DNA of 64,000 nt from JACMNW01 sp031406155 (lineage in GTDB: Bacteria; Pseudomonadota; Alphaproteobacteria; Rhodobacterales; Rhodobacteraceae), in the NCBI GenBank assembly GCA_031406155.1, contig JANOGW010000057.1, positions 45,651 through 109,650 of the forward strand, in the 5' to 3' direction. Of the stretch, positions 16,880-27,594 are shown in pieces (the first letter of the stretch is position 1; each line of letters begins with the position of its first letter). Position numbers and translations under genes: made by a program. Below the pieces are notes generated by a model. That model was not told the DNA's origin. It was given only the letters and a program-made list of their open reading frames with translations, and ran no database searches.

Positions 16880-17226
16880 CAATAAACCATCACCGGCCTG
16901 ACTTCGATCGTGCCATGGGCCGCCGACGGGATCATCGCCGCATACTTCAGTGCGGTATCAAGATCGGCCGCCTCGAACACATAGTAGCCGCCCAAGTGTT
17001 CCTTGGTTTCTGCGAACGGGCCGTCCACGGTTTCCACCTTGCCGCCGCGCAACCGCAGGCTGGTCGCGGTTTCCGCCCCTTTCAACGCTTCACCCGCAAC
17101 AAACGCGCCCTTTTCCTTAAGATGCGCGGTAAAGGCGAAATAGCCGTCCATGAATTTTTTGAATTCCGGCGTTCCGTAAGCAGGTTCGCTGCCCGGTGCG
17201 GAATAGATCAGAGCCATGTATTGCAT
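16879..17226 (-). CDS. YCII-related DGPF-domain protein
   Basis: A 115-residue protein with the named DGPF motif in ETVDGPFAETKEHLGGYYVF and the YCII-like start MQYMALIYSAPGSEP. This family is genetically linked to ECF42 sigma factors in many bacteria, where it is thought to be a target or co-factor of the response. The biochemical activity is unknown. Translationally coupled to the sigma gene (TGATG). Confidence 0.9.
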   Translation of the reverse strand: MQYMALIYSAPGSEPAYGTPEFKKFMDGYFAFTAHLKEKGAFVAGEALKGAETATSLRLRGGKVETVDGPFAETKEHLGGYYVFEAADLDTALKYAAMIPSAAHGTIEVRPVMVY

Positions 17227-17277
17227 GATAGTCTCCTTCGGTTCTGGGTTAAGTTGTCAGTGGTTCTGCGTTGAATG

Positions 17278-17670
17278 TCAGGCAAAAAATGCTATCCACA
17301 GGATGTAGACTGACGCGCCGGCGGTGACGATGTGGGTGCCAACAGTCCCGATGATCCGCAACGGGCTTCCGGGATTGCTTACCGAAACTCCGAACGGGTG
17401 GATCAATCGGGAAACCACCAGCAATATCCCGAGCACGTGCAGCCAAGTCGACGACAAGCCGCTGGCTTCGGCCAGTCCAAGCAAGATCAACGCCAATGGC
17501 ACATATTCGGTCAGGTTACCGTGCCGACGGATAATCGCCGCCATTTCCGCATTGCCGCCGTCGCCGTGCAGGATCTTGTATTTGCCGCGGTTTATGCTGA
17601 CGTAATTGGAAAGGACGACAGCCCAAAGCCCGATGAGGGCTGCGTAAAATGCTGTGATATGCAGGGTCAT
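17278..17670 (-). CDS. MAPEG-family membrane protein
   Basis: A 130-residue protein with four predicted membrane helices, resembling microsomal glutathione transferase-like MAPEG proteins. It has the RRHGNLTEYVPLALILLGLAE segment typical of bacterial members and a C-terminal VYILWIAFFA helix. The ATG at 17670 has a GGAGAA ribosome site. It lies 51 bp upstream of the DGPF gene on the same strand and may be expressed with the ECF42 pair. The substrate is unknown. Confidence 0.83.
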   Translation of the reverse strand: MTLHITAFYAALIGLWAVVLSNYVSINRGKYKILHGDGGNAEMAAIIRRHGNLTEYVPLALILLGLAEASGLSSTWLHVLGILLVVSRLIHPFGVSVSNPGSPLRIIGTVGTHIVTAGASVYILWIAFFA

Positions 17671-17854
17671 TGATATTCTCCTTGTTGATGTCGACACCTT
17701 AAAGACGCGGGGCAACTGGAGATTTCGACATTAGCCGGAAATAAATTTGCAAATGGTGCAAGAACTTTTCGCGTTGGCCGGGATTGCACCCTTTCCATGC
17801 CACCGGGCTTGGCCTAAGACCCCGCATCAAGCGGACCACATGAGGCAGGCGATC

Positions 17855-20010
<2,156 letters not shown>

Positions 20011-20014
<4 letters not shown>

Positions 20015-20502
20015 ACCTTCGGCCCGCCACGGCACAGGATTTCCCCTTCATCCGGGCACTGGTGCAGCGCCCGGATATGCAGACCATGGTGACAGACGAA
20101 GATGACGAGGCCCTGGCGCGTTACCTTGCAGGCCCGTCTTCCCGGCTGCTGATCTGGGGCGACGTCGATCCGCGCGGGTTTGCGATTTTCTGCGACACTG
20201 ACGAGCCATCCGGCACGGTTCTGTTGCTGCGGCTCGCGCTGGTGGAACCCGGTCAAGGCGAAGGTGCCGCATTCGTGCAGGCGCTGGTATCCTACGGGTT
20301 TGGCGATTTGCAGGCCAACCGGATATGGCTTGACACTTCCGCCAGCAACTTGCGGGCGCAACGGACCTACGAGCGTGCCGGGTTTGTTCTGGAAGGACGA
20401 TTGCGGCAGCATGAGTTCCTGCCCACCACCTGTCAGCGCCACGATGTGCTGCTTTACGGGATCATGCGCACGGAATGGGACGCCTTGCCGAAACAGGGCT
20501 GA
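20011..20502 (+). CDS. GNAT-family N-acetyltransferase
   Basis: A 163-residue single-domain acetyltransferase. The acetyl-CoA-binding core is visible as the later strands and helix (NRIWLDTSASNLRAQRTYERAGF) typical of RimJ/RimL-like members. It overlaps purL by four bases. The substrate cannot be told from the sequence. Confidence 0.8.
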
Positions 20503-20589
20503 TCGTGCCGGAACGGAAACACGGGCGACTGGCTTGCAGTTACCGCCGCGCCAACCTAGATTTAGGGCAATGACGCAAGGAATGACGAC

Positions 20590-20832
20590 ATGGCCATGGA
20601 AGCCTGCGATATCGAAAGCCTGATCCGCGGCAGTTTCCCGCAGGCCAAGATCACCATCACTGATCTGGCGGGTGACGGCAACCACTGGGCTGCCGAAGTC
20701 ATCGACGAAAGTTTCAAGGGCATGAACCGCGTGCAGCAACAACGCGCCGTTTACGCCAGCCTGAAAGGCAAGATGGACGGCGCGCATGGCGAATTACACG
20801 CCCTGGCGCTGACCACAAAGGCACCGGAATAA
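20590..20832 (+). CDS. BolA/IbaG-family protein
   Basis: An 80-residue BolA-fold protein with FPQAKITITDLAGDGNHWAAEV and the signature end GELHALALTTKAPE; the conserved His in HALAL is present. BolA-like proteins form [2Fe-2S] complexes with monothiol glutaredoxins, and the next gene is exactly that, so the pair likely acts in iron-sulfur trafficking or iron sensing. The ATG at 20590 is used; another lies six bases downstream. Confidence 0.9.
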   Translation: MAMEACDIESLIRGSFPQAKITITDLAGDGNHWAAEVIDESFKGMNRVQQQRAVYASLKGKMDGAHGELHALALTTKAPE

Positions 20833-20868
20833 CAAGGCCCAAGCGGCCAACATTCAAGGATCAAGACG

Positions 20869-21228
20869 ATGAGTGCGCAGGAAAAAATCAAACAAACAGT
20901 CGATGCAAACGACGTGGTTCTGTTCATGAAGGGCACCAAGATGATGCCGCAATGCGGATTTTCATCTAAGGTGGCCGGGGTGCTGAATTACATGGGCGTC
21001 GAATTTGCAGATGTGAATGTGCTGGCGGATGCTGATATTCGGCAGGGCATCAAGGATTTCTCGGACTGGCCAACGATCCCGCAGCTATATGTAAAGGGCG
21101 AATTTGTCGGCGGCTGTGATATCATCACCGAGATGACTTTGTCGGGTGAACTGGACCAGTTGTTCGATGCCAAAGGCGTCACCTATGACAAGGCCGCAGC
21201 CGAAAAAATCCGCGAAGCAAACGCCTGA
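20869..21228 (+). CDS. grxD: Monothiol glutaredoxin (Grx4 type)
   Basis: A 119-residue glutaredoxin with the CGFS active site (C29) in KGTKMMPQCGFSSKV, the TIPQLYV-type cis-Pro segment (WPTIPQLYVKGEFVGGCDI) and the C-terminal glutathione-binding region. CGFS glutaredoxins carry [2Fe-2S] clusters, here probably with the BolA partner 36 bp upstream. Its length is normal. Confidence 0.95.
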   Translation: MSAQEKIKQTVDANDVVLFMKGTKMMPQCGFSSKVAGVLNYMGVEFADVNVLADADIRQGIKDFSDWPTIPQLYVKGEFVGGCDIITEMTLSGELDQLFDAKGVTYDKAAAEKIREANA

Positions 21229-21254
21229 AGCTTTGACATGGAAAGATCAAGCTG

Positions 21255-21281
21255 CAACGCGCCGGTTCAAGAGGCGCGTTG
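21255..21281. terminator. Hairpin between convergent grxD and zapA
   Basis: CAACGCGCC (21255-21263) pairs with GGCGCGTTG (21273-21281) across a 9-nt loop, covering the zapA stop codon. It is followed by GTTCC on the plus strand, so the T-run is weak. It could serve both directions. Confidence 0.45.
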
Positions 21282-21617
21282 TTCCATCTGATCAGCCATC
21301 GCCTCGGCCCTTGACGCCAGGTCGGCCAGCGCGGTCAAGGACGTTGGCAACGCCTCCTGTGAAACCGGAGAGGCTGCAACCACAGCCAGCTTGGCCTTAT
21401 GTTCACGCAACTCATCTTCCAGCGCCGCCGTCTTGTCGGCAAGCATCAGCCCCGCCATCAGCAGCAGGCGCGCATCGGTCATCCGGCCCATTTGGCCAAC
21501 CAGCACTTGCGCCTCACTATCCAGCATAGCGGCGGCGGATCTCAGAAAATGTTCCTCGCCGGGTTGGCAAGCCACCAGAAAGGTGCGGCCACCGATGTTG
21601 ATGTCAAGTTCAGGCAT
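21267..21617 (-). CDS. zapA: Cell division protein ZapA
   Basis: Promotes FtsZ protofilament bundling at the division ring. The 116-residue protein starts MPELDINIGGRTFLVACQPG, then EHFLRSAAAMLDSEAQ, the ZapA head, and ends in a coiled-coil (KTAALEDELREHKAKL). The ATG at 21617 is chosen over the upstream GTG. It overlaps the preceding coiled-coil gene by 8 bp. Confidence 0.9.
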   Translation of the reverse strand: MPELDINIGGRTFLVACQPGEEHFLRSAAAMLDSEAQVLVGQMGRMTDARLLLMAGLMLADKTAALEDELREHKAKLAVVAASPVSQEALPTSLTALADLASRAEAMADQMEQRAS

Positions 21618-22098
21618 CTTCACGCACCTCTTCGATCAACGGGGCAAGTTCGGCCAGAATTTCATCCATCTGGGCAACCTCTGTCAGGCGCGTGGCGCGC
21701 AAGGCTTCAAGTTCGGCCAGCATGGCACGGTTGACAAGATGCGGATCGGACAGGCCCTGGGCCGACGCCTCGCGCAGGATCCGCAGCACTTCGCGCAACT
21801 GCACATTCGTGTTGCGCATACGTTTCAGTTCTGCCCCCTGCGCATCAAGTTGGCGAGCCATTTCTTCGGATTTTGCCTGAAACTGCGCCTGCGCTTGCGC
21901 ATCCTTTTCCTTGACCGCGCGAAGGCGTTCGTTCAGTTGCGCCGAAAGCATTCGTTCGTCATCAAGGGCCGTCTGAAGCTCGATGTCAGCACCGGGTACG
22001 ACGGCGGGCGCGGCGGGTTCAGGCATGGCCGCAAGGCCGGCTTCAATCCGGTCAAGGGCCGAAGCCAGTCGTTGTTCCAATTCCATCAAACTGTGCAT
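21610..22098 (-). CDS. Coiled-coil protein upstream of zapA
   Basis: A 162-residue soluble protein, mostly a long coiled coil (about 45-125, ERLRAVKEKDAQAQAQFQAK and following), with an Ala/Pro-rich break near residue 30. No known family is recognised with confidence. Its overlap with zapA and the coiled-coil build suggest a division-related partner, by analogy with small coiled-coil proteins that sit beside ZapA. That role is inference from context. Confidence 0.75.
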   Translation of the reverse strand: MHSLMELEQRLASALDRIEAGLAAMPEPAAPAVVPGADIELQTALDDERMLSAQLNERLRAVKEKDAQAQAQFQAKSEEMARQLDAQGAELKRMRNTNVQLREVLRILREASAQGLSDPHLVNRAMLAELEALRATRLTEVAQMDEILAELAPLIEEVREDA

Positions 22099-22321
22099 TC
22101 ACCTGCCCCTTGTCTTATCCAGCGCCGCCGACACTGCGCTGTCGTCGATATTCCCGCTACCCTACGTTGCGAATCGCAAAGCGCCACGTCAAGTACGATC
22201 TTAACGCAATCTCTGTGGCGCTGCCCGCCTTTTGGGTCAAGGACTTGCGGCACGCGCTTGATCTTGCCGCCCACGCTGCTATTGAACCTGCACCGTGCCC
22301 GTTTGAGATAGGACCCCCGCC

Positions 22322-24337
22322 TTGGATATTGCAACGCTTCGTGCCCGGCACTCCGATCATTGGAACAGGGCCTGTGCCATCCGCGTGCTGACGCTGGACG
22401 CCGTGGCTGCCGCAAATTCCGGGCATTCCGGCATGCCGATGGGGATGGCGGATGTGGCGACGGTGCTGTTCGAGAAGCACCTGAATTTTGATGCCGCAGC
22501 CCCGCACTGGGCCAACCGCGACCGGTTCATCCTGTCGGCGGGTCACGGATCCATGCTGATCTATGCGCTGCTGCATCTGACCGGCTACGCCGACATGACG
22601 TTGGATCAGATCCGGAACTTTCGCCAATGGGGCGCGATCACGGCGGGGCATCCGGAATACGGCCATGTCAGTGGCGTAGAGACAACCACCGGCCCGCTGG
22701 GTCAGGGCATTGCCAACGCGGTCGGCTTTGCGATGGCCGAAGAAAGCCTGCGCGCCCGCTGGGGGGCCAAGGTGATGGATCACCACACCTATGTCATCGC
22801 GGGCGACGGCTGCCTGATGGAAGGCGTCAGTCAGGAAGCCATCGGTCTGGCGGGCAAGCACCAGCTTAGCCGGCTGATCGTTCTGTGGGATAACAACGGC
22901 ATCACCATCGACGGCAAGGTTTCCATCGCCGATATCACAGATCAAAAGGCGCGGTTTGCGGCCAGTGGCTGGGATGTATTCGACTGTGACGGCCACGACC
23001 CGGTGGCGATTGATCAGACAATTGCAGCGGCCAAGGCCAGCCCGCGCCCGGCGATGATTGCCTGCGCCACACATATCGCACTTGGATCATCGGCGCAGGA
23101 TACCTCCAAGGGTCATGGCGCATTGACCGATGCCAAGCTGATTGCCGATACCCGGGCGGCGTATGGCTGGGATCACGGGCCTTTTGTCATTCCCGCAGAT
23201 ATAAAATCGGCGTGGGAGGCAATAGGCCGTCGCGGCGAAGCGGCCCGCAATGCCTGGGAGGCGCGGCTTGCCACGCTGTCGGCGGCGCGTCAGGCCGAAT
23301 TTGCCCGCATTTTCGCAGGCGACGCGCCGGCAAAGCTGACCGCCGCCATCCGCGCGGTCAAGAAGGCAGCCATTGAGACCATGCCAAAGGTTGCCACGCG
23401 CCGCGCGTCAGAGATGGTGCTGGAGGCGATCAATCCGGTGATGACTGAGACCATCGGCGGATCGGCGGATCTGACCGGGTCGAACAACACCAAGTCCCCC
23501 GATATGGGCACCTTTGCGCCTGACAATCGCAAGGGCCGCTATGTCTATTACGGCATCCGCGAACATGGCATGGCCTCGGCGATGAACGGCATGGCGCTGC
23601 ACGGCGGGGTGCGTCCCTATGGCGGCACTTTCATGTGCTTCACCGATTATGCGCGGCCCGCCATGCGCCTGTCGGCCCTGATGGGGGTGCCAGTTGTTTA
23701 CGTGATGACACACGACTCGATCGGGCTTGGCGAAGACGGCCCGACCCACCAGCCGGTCGAACATCTGGCGATTTCGCGGGCGACCCCGAACACATGGGTG
23801 TTCCGGCCCGCCGATCTGGTTGAAACGGCAGAGGCGTGGGAACTGGCGCTGACATCGAAAACCACGCCATCGGTGCTGGCGCTTAGCCGGCAGAACCTGC
23901 CCGCCCTGCGCCAGACCCATACCAACCAGAACTTGGTTGCCAACGGCGCCTATGTGCTGGCCGAGGCTGTCGGCAGGCGGCAGGCGATCCTGATTGCAAC
24001 CGGATCCGAGGTCGAAATTGCCATGAAGGCGCGTGACGCCTTGCAGGCGGACGGGATCGGCACCCGCGTTGTGTCGATGCCATCGATGGAACTGTTCGCG
24101 GCCCAGCCCGAAGCATACCGCCGCAAGATCCTCCCCGCAGGCCCGGTGCGTGTCGCCATCGAGGCAGGTGTGCGGCAGGGCTGGGACCACTGGCTGTTGG
24201 GAGAACGTGGCCGCGAAGGCAAATCGGCCTTTGTCGGGATGACCGGTTTTGGTGCATCAGCCCCGATTGACCGGTTGTATAAGGAATTCGGCATCACCGC
24301 AGAGGCAACGGTGGCCAAGGTCAAGGCGATGCTCTGA
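22322..24337 (+). CDS. tkt: Transketolase
   Basis: Thiamine-diphosphate enzyme moving two-carbon ketol units in the pentose-phosphate pathway. The 671-residue protein has the N-terminal GHSGMPMGMADVATVLF, the ThDP motif from GDGCLMEGVSQEA to WDNNGITIDG, and GIREHGMASAMNGMALHGG. The start is an unusual TTG at 22322; AGGA lies about 9 bp upstream and the resulting MDIATLRARHSDHWNRACAI fits the family N-terminus, while the next ATG would delete it. gapA follows about 2 kb downstream; no Calvin-cycle genes are near. Confidence 0.95.
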   Translation: MDIATLRARHSDHWNRACAIRVLTLDAVAAANSGHSGMPMGMADVATVLFEKHLNFDAAAPHWANRDRFILSAGHGSMLIYALLHLTGYADMTLDQIRNFRQWGAITAGHPEYGHVSGVETTTGPLGQGIANAVGFAMAEESLRARWGAKVMDHHTYVIAGDGCLMEGVSQEAIGLAGKHQLSRLIVLWDNNGITIDGKVSIADITDQKARFAASGWDVFDCDGHDPVAIDQTIAAAKASPRPAMIACATHIALGSSAQDTSKGHGALTDAKLIADTRAAYGWDHGPFVIPADIKSAWEAIGRRGEAARNAWEARLATLSAARQAEFARIFAGDAPAKLTAAIRAVKKAAIETMPKVATRRASEMVLEAINPVMTETIGGSADLTGSNNTKSPDMGTFAPDNRKGRYVYYGIREHGMASAMNGMALHGGVRPYGGTFMCFTDYARPAMRLSALMGVPVVYVMTHDSIGLGEDGPTHQPVEHLAISRATPNTWVFRPADLVETAEAWELALTSKTTPSVLALSRQNLPALRQTHTNQNLVANGAYVLAEAVGRRQAILIATGSEVEIAMKARDALQADGIGTRVVSMPSMELFAAQPEAYRRKILPAGPVRVAIEAGVRQGWDHWLLGERGREGKSAFVGMTGFGASAPIDRLYKEFGITAEATVAKVKAML

Positions 24338-24403
24338 TCGGGCCAACTTGTCCGACAAAAGTGGATACTGGTTTTGTCGACAGACGCGCGCAAAATCAAA
24401 AGG

Positions 24404-24447
24404 CTGAAGGCTGTTTGACGAAACTATGATCGTCAGACAGCCTTCAG
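24404..24447 (-). terminator. Long terminator hairpin after the DoxX gene
   Basis: An 18-bp inverted repeat with one G-T wobble (24404-24421 with 24430-24447, 8-nt loop) includes the DoxX stop codon. Reading leftward it is followed by CCTTTTGATTTT, so it mainly serves the minus strand, though it may also end the tkt transcript. Confidence 0.7.
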
Positions 24448-24806
24448 GGTCGCAGGGCAAAGCGCCCTGCCCCGTGTGCCGCTAGCACCAGACAACCGCC
24501 TGAAATGGCCCAGTTCTTGACGAAGATGCTCATCTGCCAAGGGTCGGCGGGGATGTAATGAAAAAGGCTGGTTATGGCGCAATAGGCGGCAAGTGCTGCG
24601 GCGACCGGGCGCACCCAAAGACCCAGCACAAGCGCCAGACCCGCCGCCAGATTGAAGGCAAGGGCGGGCCAGACCAGAACTAAGGGCCATCCGCGTGCAG
24701 CCAGCAATGTCTCGACCGCCGAAGGATCGCCAAGCTTCTGCGCAGCGCCCCCCAGAAAAAGAACGGCGATCAGAGCGCGGCCAACCAGCGTTGCAAGGTC
24801 TGCCAT
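24444..24806 (-). CDS. DoxX-family membrane protein
   Basis: A 120-residue protein with four predicted membrane helices and the DoxX pattern LVGRALIAVLFLGGAAQKLGD, then AYCAITSLFHYIPADP. Related proteins take part in quinone or thiol redox systems, but nothing here fixes the substrate. The start at 24806 abuts the DUF808 stop, so the two are coupled. Confidence 0.8.
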   Translation of the reverse strand: MADLATLVGRALIAVLFLGGAAQKLGDPSAVETLLAARGWPLVLVWPALAFNLAAGLALVLGLWVRPVAAALAAYCAITSLFHYIPADPWQMSIFVKNWAISGGCLVLAAHGAGRFALRP

Positions 24807-25777
24807 CAATGCGCGGTCTTGCGCTTGCCAAAGACCACGGCCCAAAGCGGCCCGACTATCCGGGTCGCTAGCGGGATCAAAACGATGCCAAGCGCCAGCC
24901 CCAATATGCCGTCAATCGCCGCCTTCACCCCCCATTCGACAAACCCGGTTGCGGCGGGAACGGCGTGGCCCGCCATCGCGGCCCAATCGTGGATATGATG
25001 ACCAAGCCACGGCAGGCCAAGTTCTTCCATGCCGTGAATGATGATTGATCCACCGACCCACAGCATGGCGGCGGTGCCAACGGTAGACAGGATCGACATC
25101 AGCACCGGCATCGCCAGCACCAGCCCCCGACCCAGGGCGCGCGTGGTGCCCAGCCGACCGCTTGCGGCCATCATCAGGCCCAGATCATCCATCTTCACGA
25201 TCAGCGCGACAGTGCCGTAGACCGCGACGGTGATTGCCGTGCCGACGACGGCAAGCGTGATCGCCTCCATCCAGAAGGTGCTGGCGGGGATAGCGGCAAG
25301 GGCGATGGTCATGATCTCTGCCGACAGGATGAAATCGGTCTTGATGGCCCCTGCGACTTTTTCTTCTTCCAGATGTGCAGGATTTTTGGTGTCGAAATCG
25401 GCGTCAACTGCCGCATCGGCATGCGGGAAAACGGCGTGAAAAACCTTTTCTGCCCCCTCAAAACACAGGTAGGCACCGCCAAGCATCAGCAGCGGCGTGA
25501 TCCATTGCGGTGCAAAATTCGACAGCAGCAGGGCGGCCGGCAACAAGATGATCAGCTTGTTCTTCAGCGATCCCAGCGCGATGCGCCAGATGATCGGCAA
25601 TTCGCGTTTTGCCTCGAAGCCGTGCACGTATTTCGGGGTGACCGCCGCATCGTCGATGACAACACCTGCGGCCTTGGCACCCGCCTTCATCGCGGCCCCC
25701 GCGATATCGTCCACCGATGCCGCCGCGACTTTGGCGATTGCGGCCACATCATCCAACAGCGCGAGAAGTCCGCTCAT
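24806..25777 (-). CDS. DUF808 (YedI-type) membrane protein
   Basis: A 323-residue inner-membrane protein with the family start MSGLLALLDDVAAIAKVAAA, then KAAGVVIDDAAVTPKYVHGF and several hydrophobic helices. The end GPLWAVVFGKRKTAH matches normal family length. The function of DUF808 is unknown. It is first of a two-gene leftward unit with the DoxX gene. A longer in-frame start is rejected because the conserved start lies at 25777. Confidence 0.85.
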   Translation of the reverse strand: MSGLLALLDDVAAIAKVAAASVDDIAGAAMKAGAKAAGVVIDDAAVTPKYVHGFEAKRELPIIWRIALGSLKNKLIILLPAALLLSNFAPQWITPLLMLGGAYLCFEGAEKVFHAVFPHADAAVDADFDTKNPAHLEEEKVAGAIKTDFILSAEIMTIALAAIPASTFWMEAITLAVVGTAITVAVYGTVALIVKMDDLGLMMAASGRLGTTRALGRGLVLAMPVLMSILSTVGTAAMLWVGGSIIIHGMEELGLPWLGHHIHDWAAMAGHAVPAATGFVEWGVKAAIDGILGLALGIVLIPLATRIVGPLWAVVFGKRKTAH

Positions 25778-25938
25778 CCAGTTCTCCAACATTCGCCACG
25801 CGGCATCGGGCACGCGTGCATCTTGCCCATGATGACATGACAAAGACTGTGGTGTAACGCAACGCAGCGCGTTAATCAGCCTCTGCAAAGCTATGGCCGG
25901 CCACCGCGCCTGCCCGATCACACCGCAAGGACGACCTG

Positions 25939-26082
25939 ATGACCGACCGTATCGCCCTTGTCCTTGCCGTCATCATCCTGCTTCTTGTGGTGCTTGATGT
26001 CACAGTGAACGCAGCAGAGGCGACAACGTTCCTTCTGCGAAAGCTGGTCGACTTTATCGACTATGTGGCATTCTGGCGCTGA
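25939..26082 (+). CDS. Small single-pass membrane protein (47 aa)
   Basis: A 47-codon reading frame starting MTDRIALVLAVIILLLVVLD and ending LLRKLVDFIDYVAFWR. It has one predicted membrane helix followed by a basic/aromatic tail. The pattern is familiar from short conserved proteins next to gap in Rhodobacterales. It lies in the 419-bp gap between DUF808 and gapA, 115 bp before gapA. No function is known. Confidence 0.7.
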   Translation: MTDRIALVLAVIILLLVVLDVTVNAAEATTFLLRKLVDFIDYVAFWR

Positions 26083-26196
26083 TCAAGGCAGGTTACAGTT
26101 GAAATTCGCGCAGGTCTGGTGCCTTTAGCGGGGGAACATCCGCGGGATTCGCCTTGCGACTATGGGGCCAGCATATGGCCAGAAAAGGAAGACAGC

Positions 26197-27198
26197 ATGA
26201 CCGTCAAAGTGGCCATCAACGGCTTTGGGCGCATCGGGCGCAATGTGTTGCGCGCTATCATCGAATCAGGGCGCACCGATATCGAGGTTGTCGCGATCAA
26301 TGATCTGGGTCCGGTCGAGACGAACGCCCACCTGCTGCGGTTCGACAGCGTGCATGGCCGCTTTCCGGGCGTGGTGACAACTACCGCCACCACCATCGAT
26401 GCCGGGCGCGGACCGATGGCGGTTTCGGCCATCAAGAACCCGGCCGATCTGCCGTGGGCGCATGTCGATATCGTGCTGGAATGCACCGGCATTTTTACTG
26501 ACAAGGAAAAAGCCGTCGTGCATCTGGAAAACGGCGCGAGCCGGGTTCTGGTTTCAGCACCGTCCAACGGCGCGGACAAGACCATTGTTTACGGCGTCAA
26601 CCACGACACGTTGACGGCGGCCGATCTGATCGTCTCGAACGCGTCGTGCACCACGAACTGCCTGTCGCCGGTGGCGCAGGTGCTGCACCGCGCTGTCGGC
26701 ATCACGCGCGGTTTCATGACCACGATCCACAGCTATACCGGCGATCAGCCGACGCTCGATACGATGCACAAGGATCTGTACCGGGGCCGTGCAGCGGCAC
26801 TGTCGATGATCCCGACCTCGACCGGGGCGGCCAAGGCCGTGGGGCTGGTGTTGCCGGAATTGAAGGGCAAGCTGGACGGAGTGGCAATCCGGGTGCCGAC
26901 GCCGAATGTGTCGGTCGTCGATCTGGTGTTCGAGGCAAGCCGTGCGACCTCGGTCGAGGAGATCAACGAATCAATCCGTACGGCGGCGAATGGTCGCCTG
27001 ACCGGGATTTTGGGCTTTACCGATCAGCCGAATGTCAGTGCCGATTTCAACCACGATCCGCGATCCTCGATCTTTCATATGGATCAGACCAAGGTGATGG
27101 ACGGCACCATGGTGCGTATTCTGGCGTGGTATGACAATGAATGGGGCTTCTCAAACCGCATGGCTGATACTGCCGTGGCGATGGGAAAGCTGATCTGA
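26197..27198 (+). CDS. gapA: Glyceraldehyde-3-phosphate dehydrogenase, type I
   Basis: A central glycolytic and gluconeogenic enzyme. The 333-residue protein has INGFGRIGRNVLRA, the catalytic Cys in SNASCTTNCLSPV, TTIHSYTGDQPTLD and the end WYDNEWGFSNRM. The loop SYTGDQ rather than the ATTATQ-type of strictly NAD enzymes resembles the plastid/cyanobacterial Gap2-like class, so dual NAD(P) use is possible but not shown. The ATG at 26197 (MTVKVAINGFG) is chosen over a longer frame. A terminator follows. Confidence 0.95.
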   Translation: MTVKVAINGFGRIGRNVLRAIIESGRTDIEVVAINDLGPVETNAHLLRFDSVHGRFPGVVTTTATTIDAGRGPMAVSAIKNPADLPWAHVDIVLECTGIFTDKEKAVVHLENGASRVLVSAPSNGADKTIVYGVNHDTLTAADLIVSNASCTTNCLSPVAQVLHRAVGITRGFMTTIHSYTGDQPTLDTMHKDLYRGRAAALSMIPTSTGAAKAVGLVLPELKGKLDGVAIRVPTPNVSVVDLVFEASRATSVEEINESIRTAANGRLTGILGFTDQPNVSADFNHDPRSSIFHMDQTKVMDGTMVRILAWYDNEWGFSNRMADTAVAMGKLI

Positions 27199-27218
27199 AT
27201 ATTGCGAATAATCAACAT

Positions 27219-27245
27219 AATGGCGCTTTCGTGCGCCATTTTTTG
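27219..27245 (+). terminator. Rho-independent terminator after gapA
   Basis: AATGGCGC pairs with GCGCCATT across TTTCGT (27219-27240), and a T-run follows. Confidence 0.85.
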
Positions 27246-27253
27246 CATACCTA

Positions 27254-27290
27254 CCTATGCGTTGTTTGCATAGCTGCACCGCAGCAATGG
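27254..27290 (+). promoter_or_regulatory. Composite palindromic element upstream of the DUF1127 gene
   Basis: CCTATGCGTTGTTTGCATA (27254-27272; reverse complement TATGCAAACAACGCATAGG) abuts GCTGC-ACC-GCAGC (27273-27285). It ends 8 bp before the -35. It matches the element at 15461-15499 in both parts. CTGC-N3-GCAG fits what I recall as the binding motif of the polyhydroxybutyrate regulator PhaR. Confidence 0.55.
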
Positions 27291-27293
27291 TCG

Positions 27294-27322
27294 TTGTAGG
27301 TGCAGAGGGGGTTTCCTAAGTT
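27294..27322 (+). promoter_or_regulatory. Probable promoter of the DUF1127 gene
   Basis: TTGTAG (27294-27299) and TAAGTT (27317-27322) have a 17-bp spacer. The boxes are individually modest, which would suit a promoter needing an activator at the element just upstream. Confidence 0.4.
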
Positions 27323-27372
27323 CAATGCAAGCGAGAAGAACAAGCCGACGCTCGCGGTTGAAAGGAAACACG

Positions 27373-27543
27373 ATGACTAAAGTATTTGTAATGTTGAAGG
27401 ACGCCGCCCGCAACTACGAGCAATACCGCACGACGCGCGACGAAATTGCCAATATGCCGCTGGATGTGGCTCTGGATCTTGGAATTTACCGTGGCGATGC
27501 TGACCGGATCGCCCGCGAAGCCGTGTACGGCAAGGCCGCTTAG
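27373..27543 (+). CDS. DUF1127-family small protein (56 aa)
   Basis: Starts MTKVFVMLKDAARNYEQYR and carries RTTRDEIANMPLDVALDLGI, the DUF1127 core, with a short helical tail. AAAGGAAA lies just before the ATG at 27373. Members in alphaproteobacteria are often stress- or phosphate-regulated and some bind RNA, but the role here is open. A terminator follows 30 bp downstream. Confidence 0.8.
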   Translation: MTKVFVMLKDAARNYEQYRTTRDEIANMPLDVALDLGIYRGDADRIAREAVYGKAA

Positions 27544-27573
27544 AGCCGCGCCTCCAAGACCCGAAGACGACTT

Positions 27574-27594
27574 GGGGGCCTTCAGGCCCCCTTT
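27574..27594 (+). terminator. Terminator after the DUF1127 gene
   Basis: GGGGGCC-TTCA-GGCCCCC (27574-27591) is followed by TTT. It overlaps the end of coaD on the other strand. Confidence 0.75.

Noticed and set aside
22322..27198. tkt and gapA as part of a Calvin-cycle operon
   Set aside because: No rubisco, prk or fbp genes are nearby; unrelated genes on the opposite strand separate the two.
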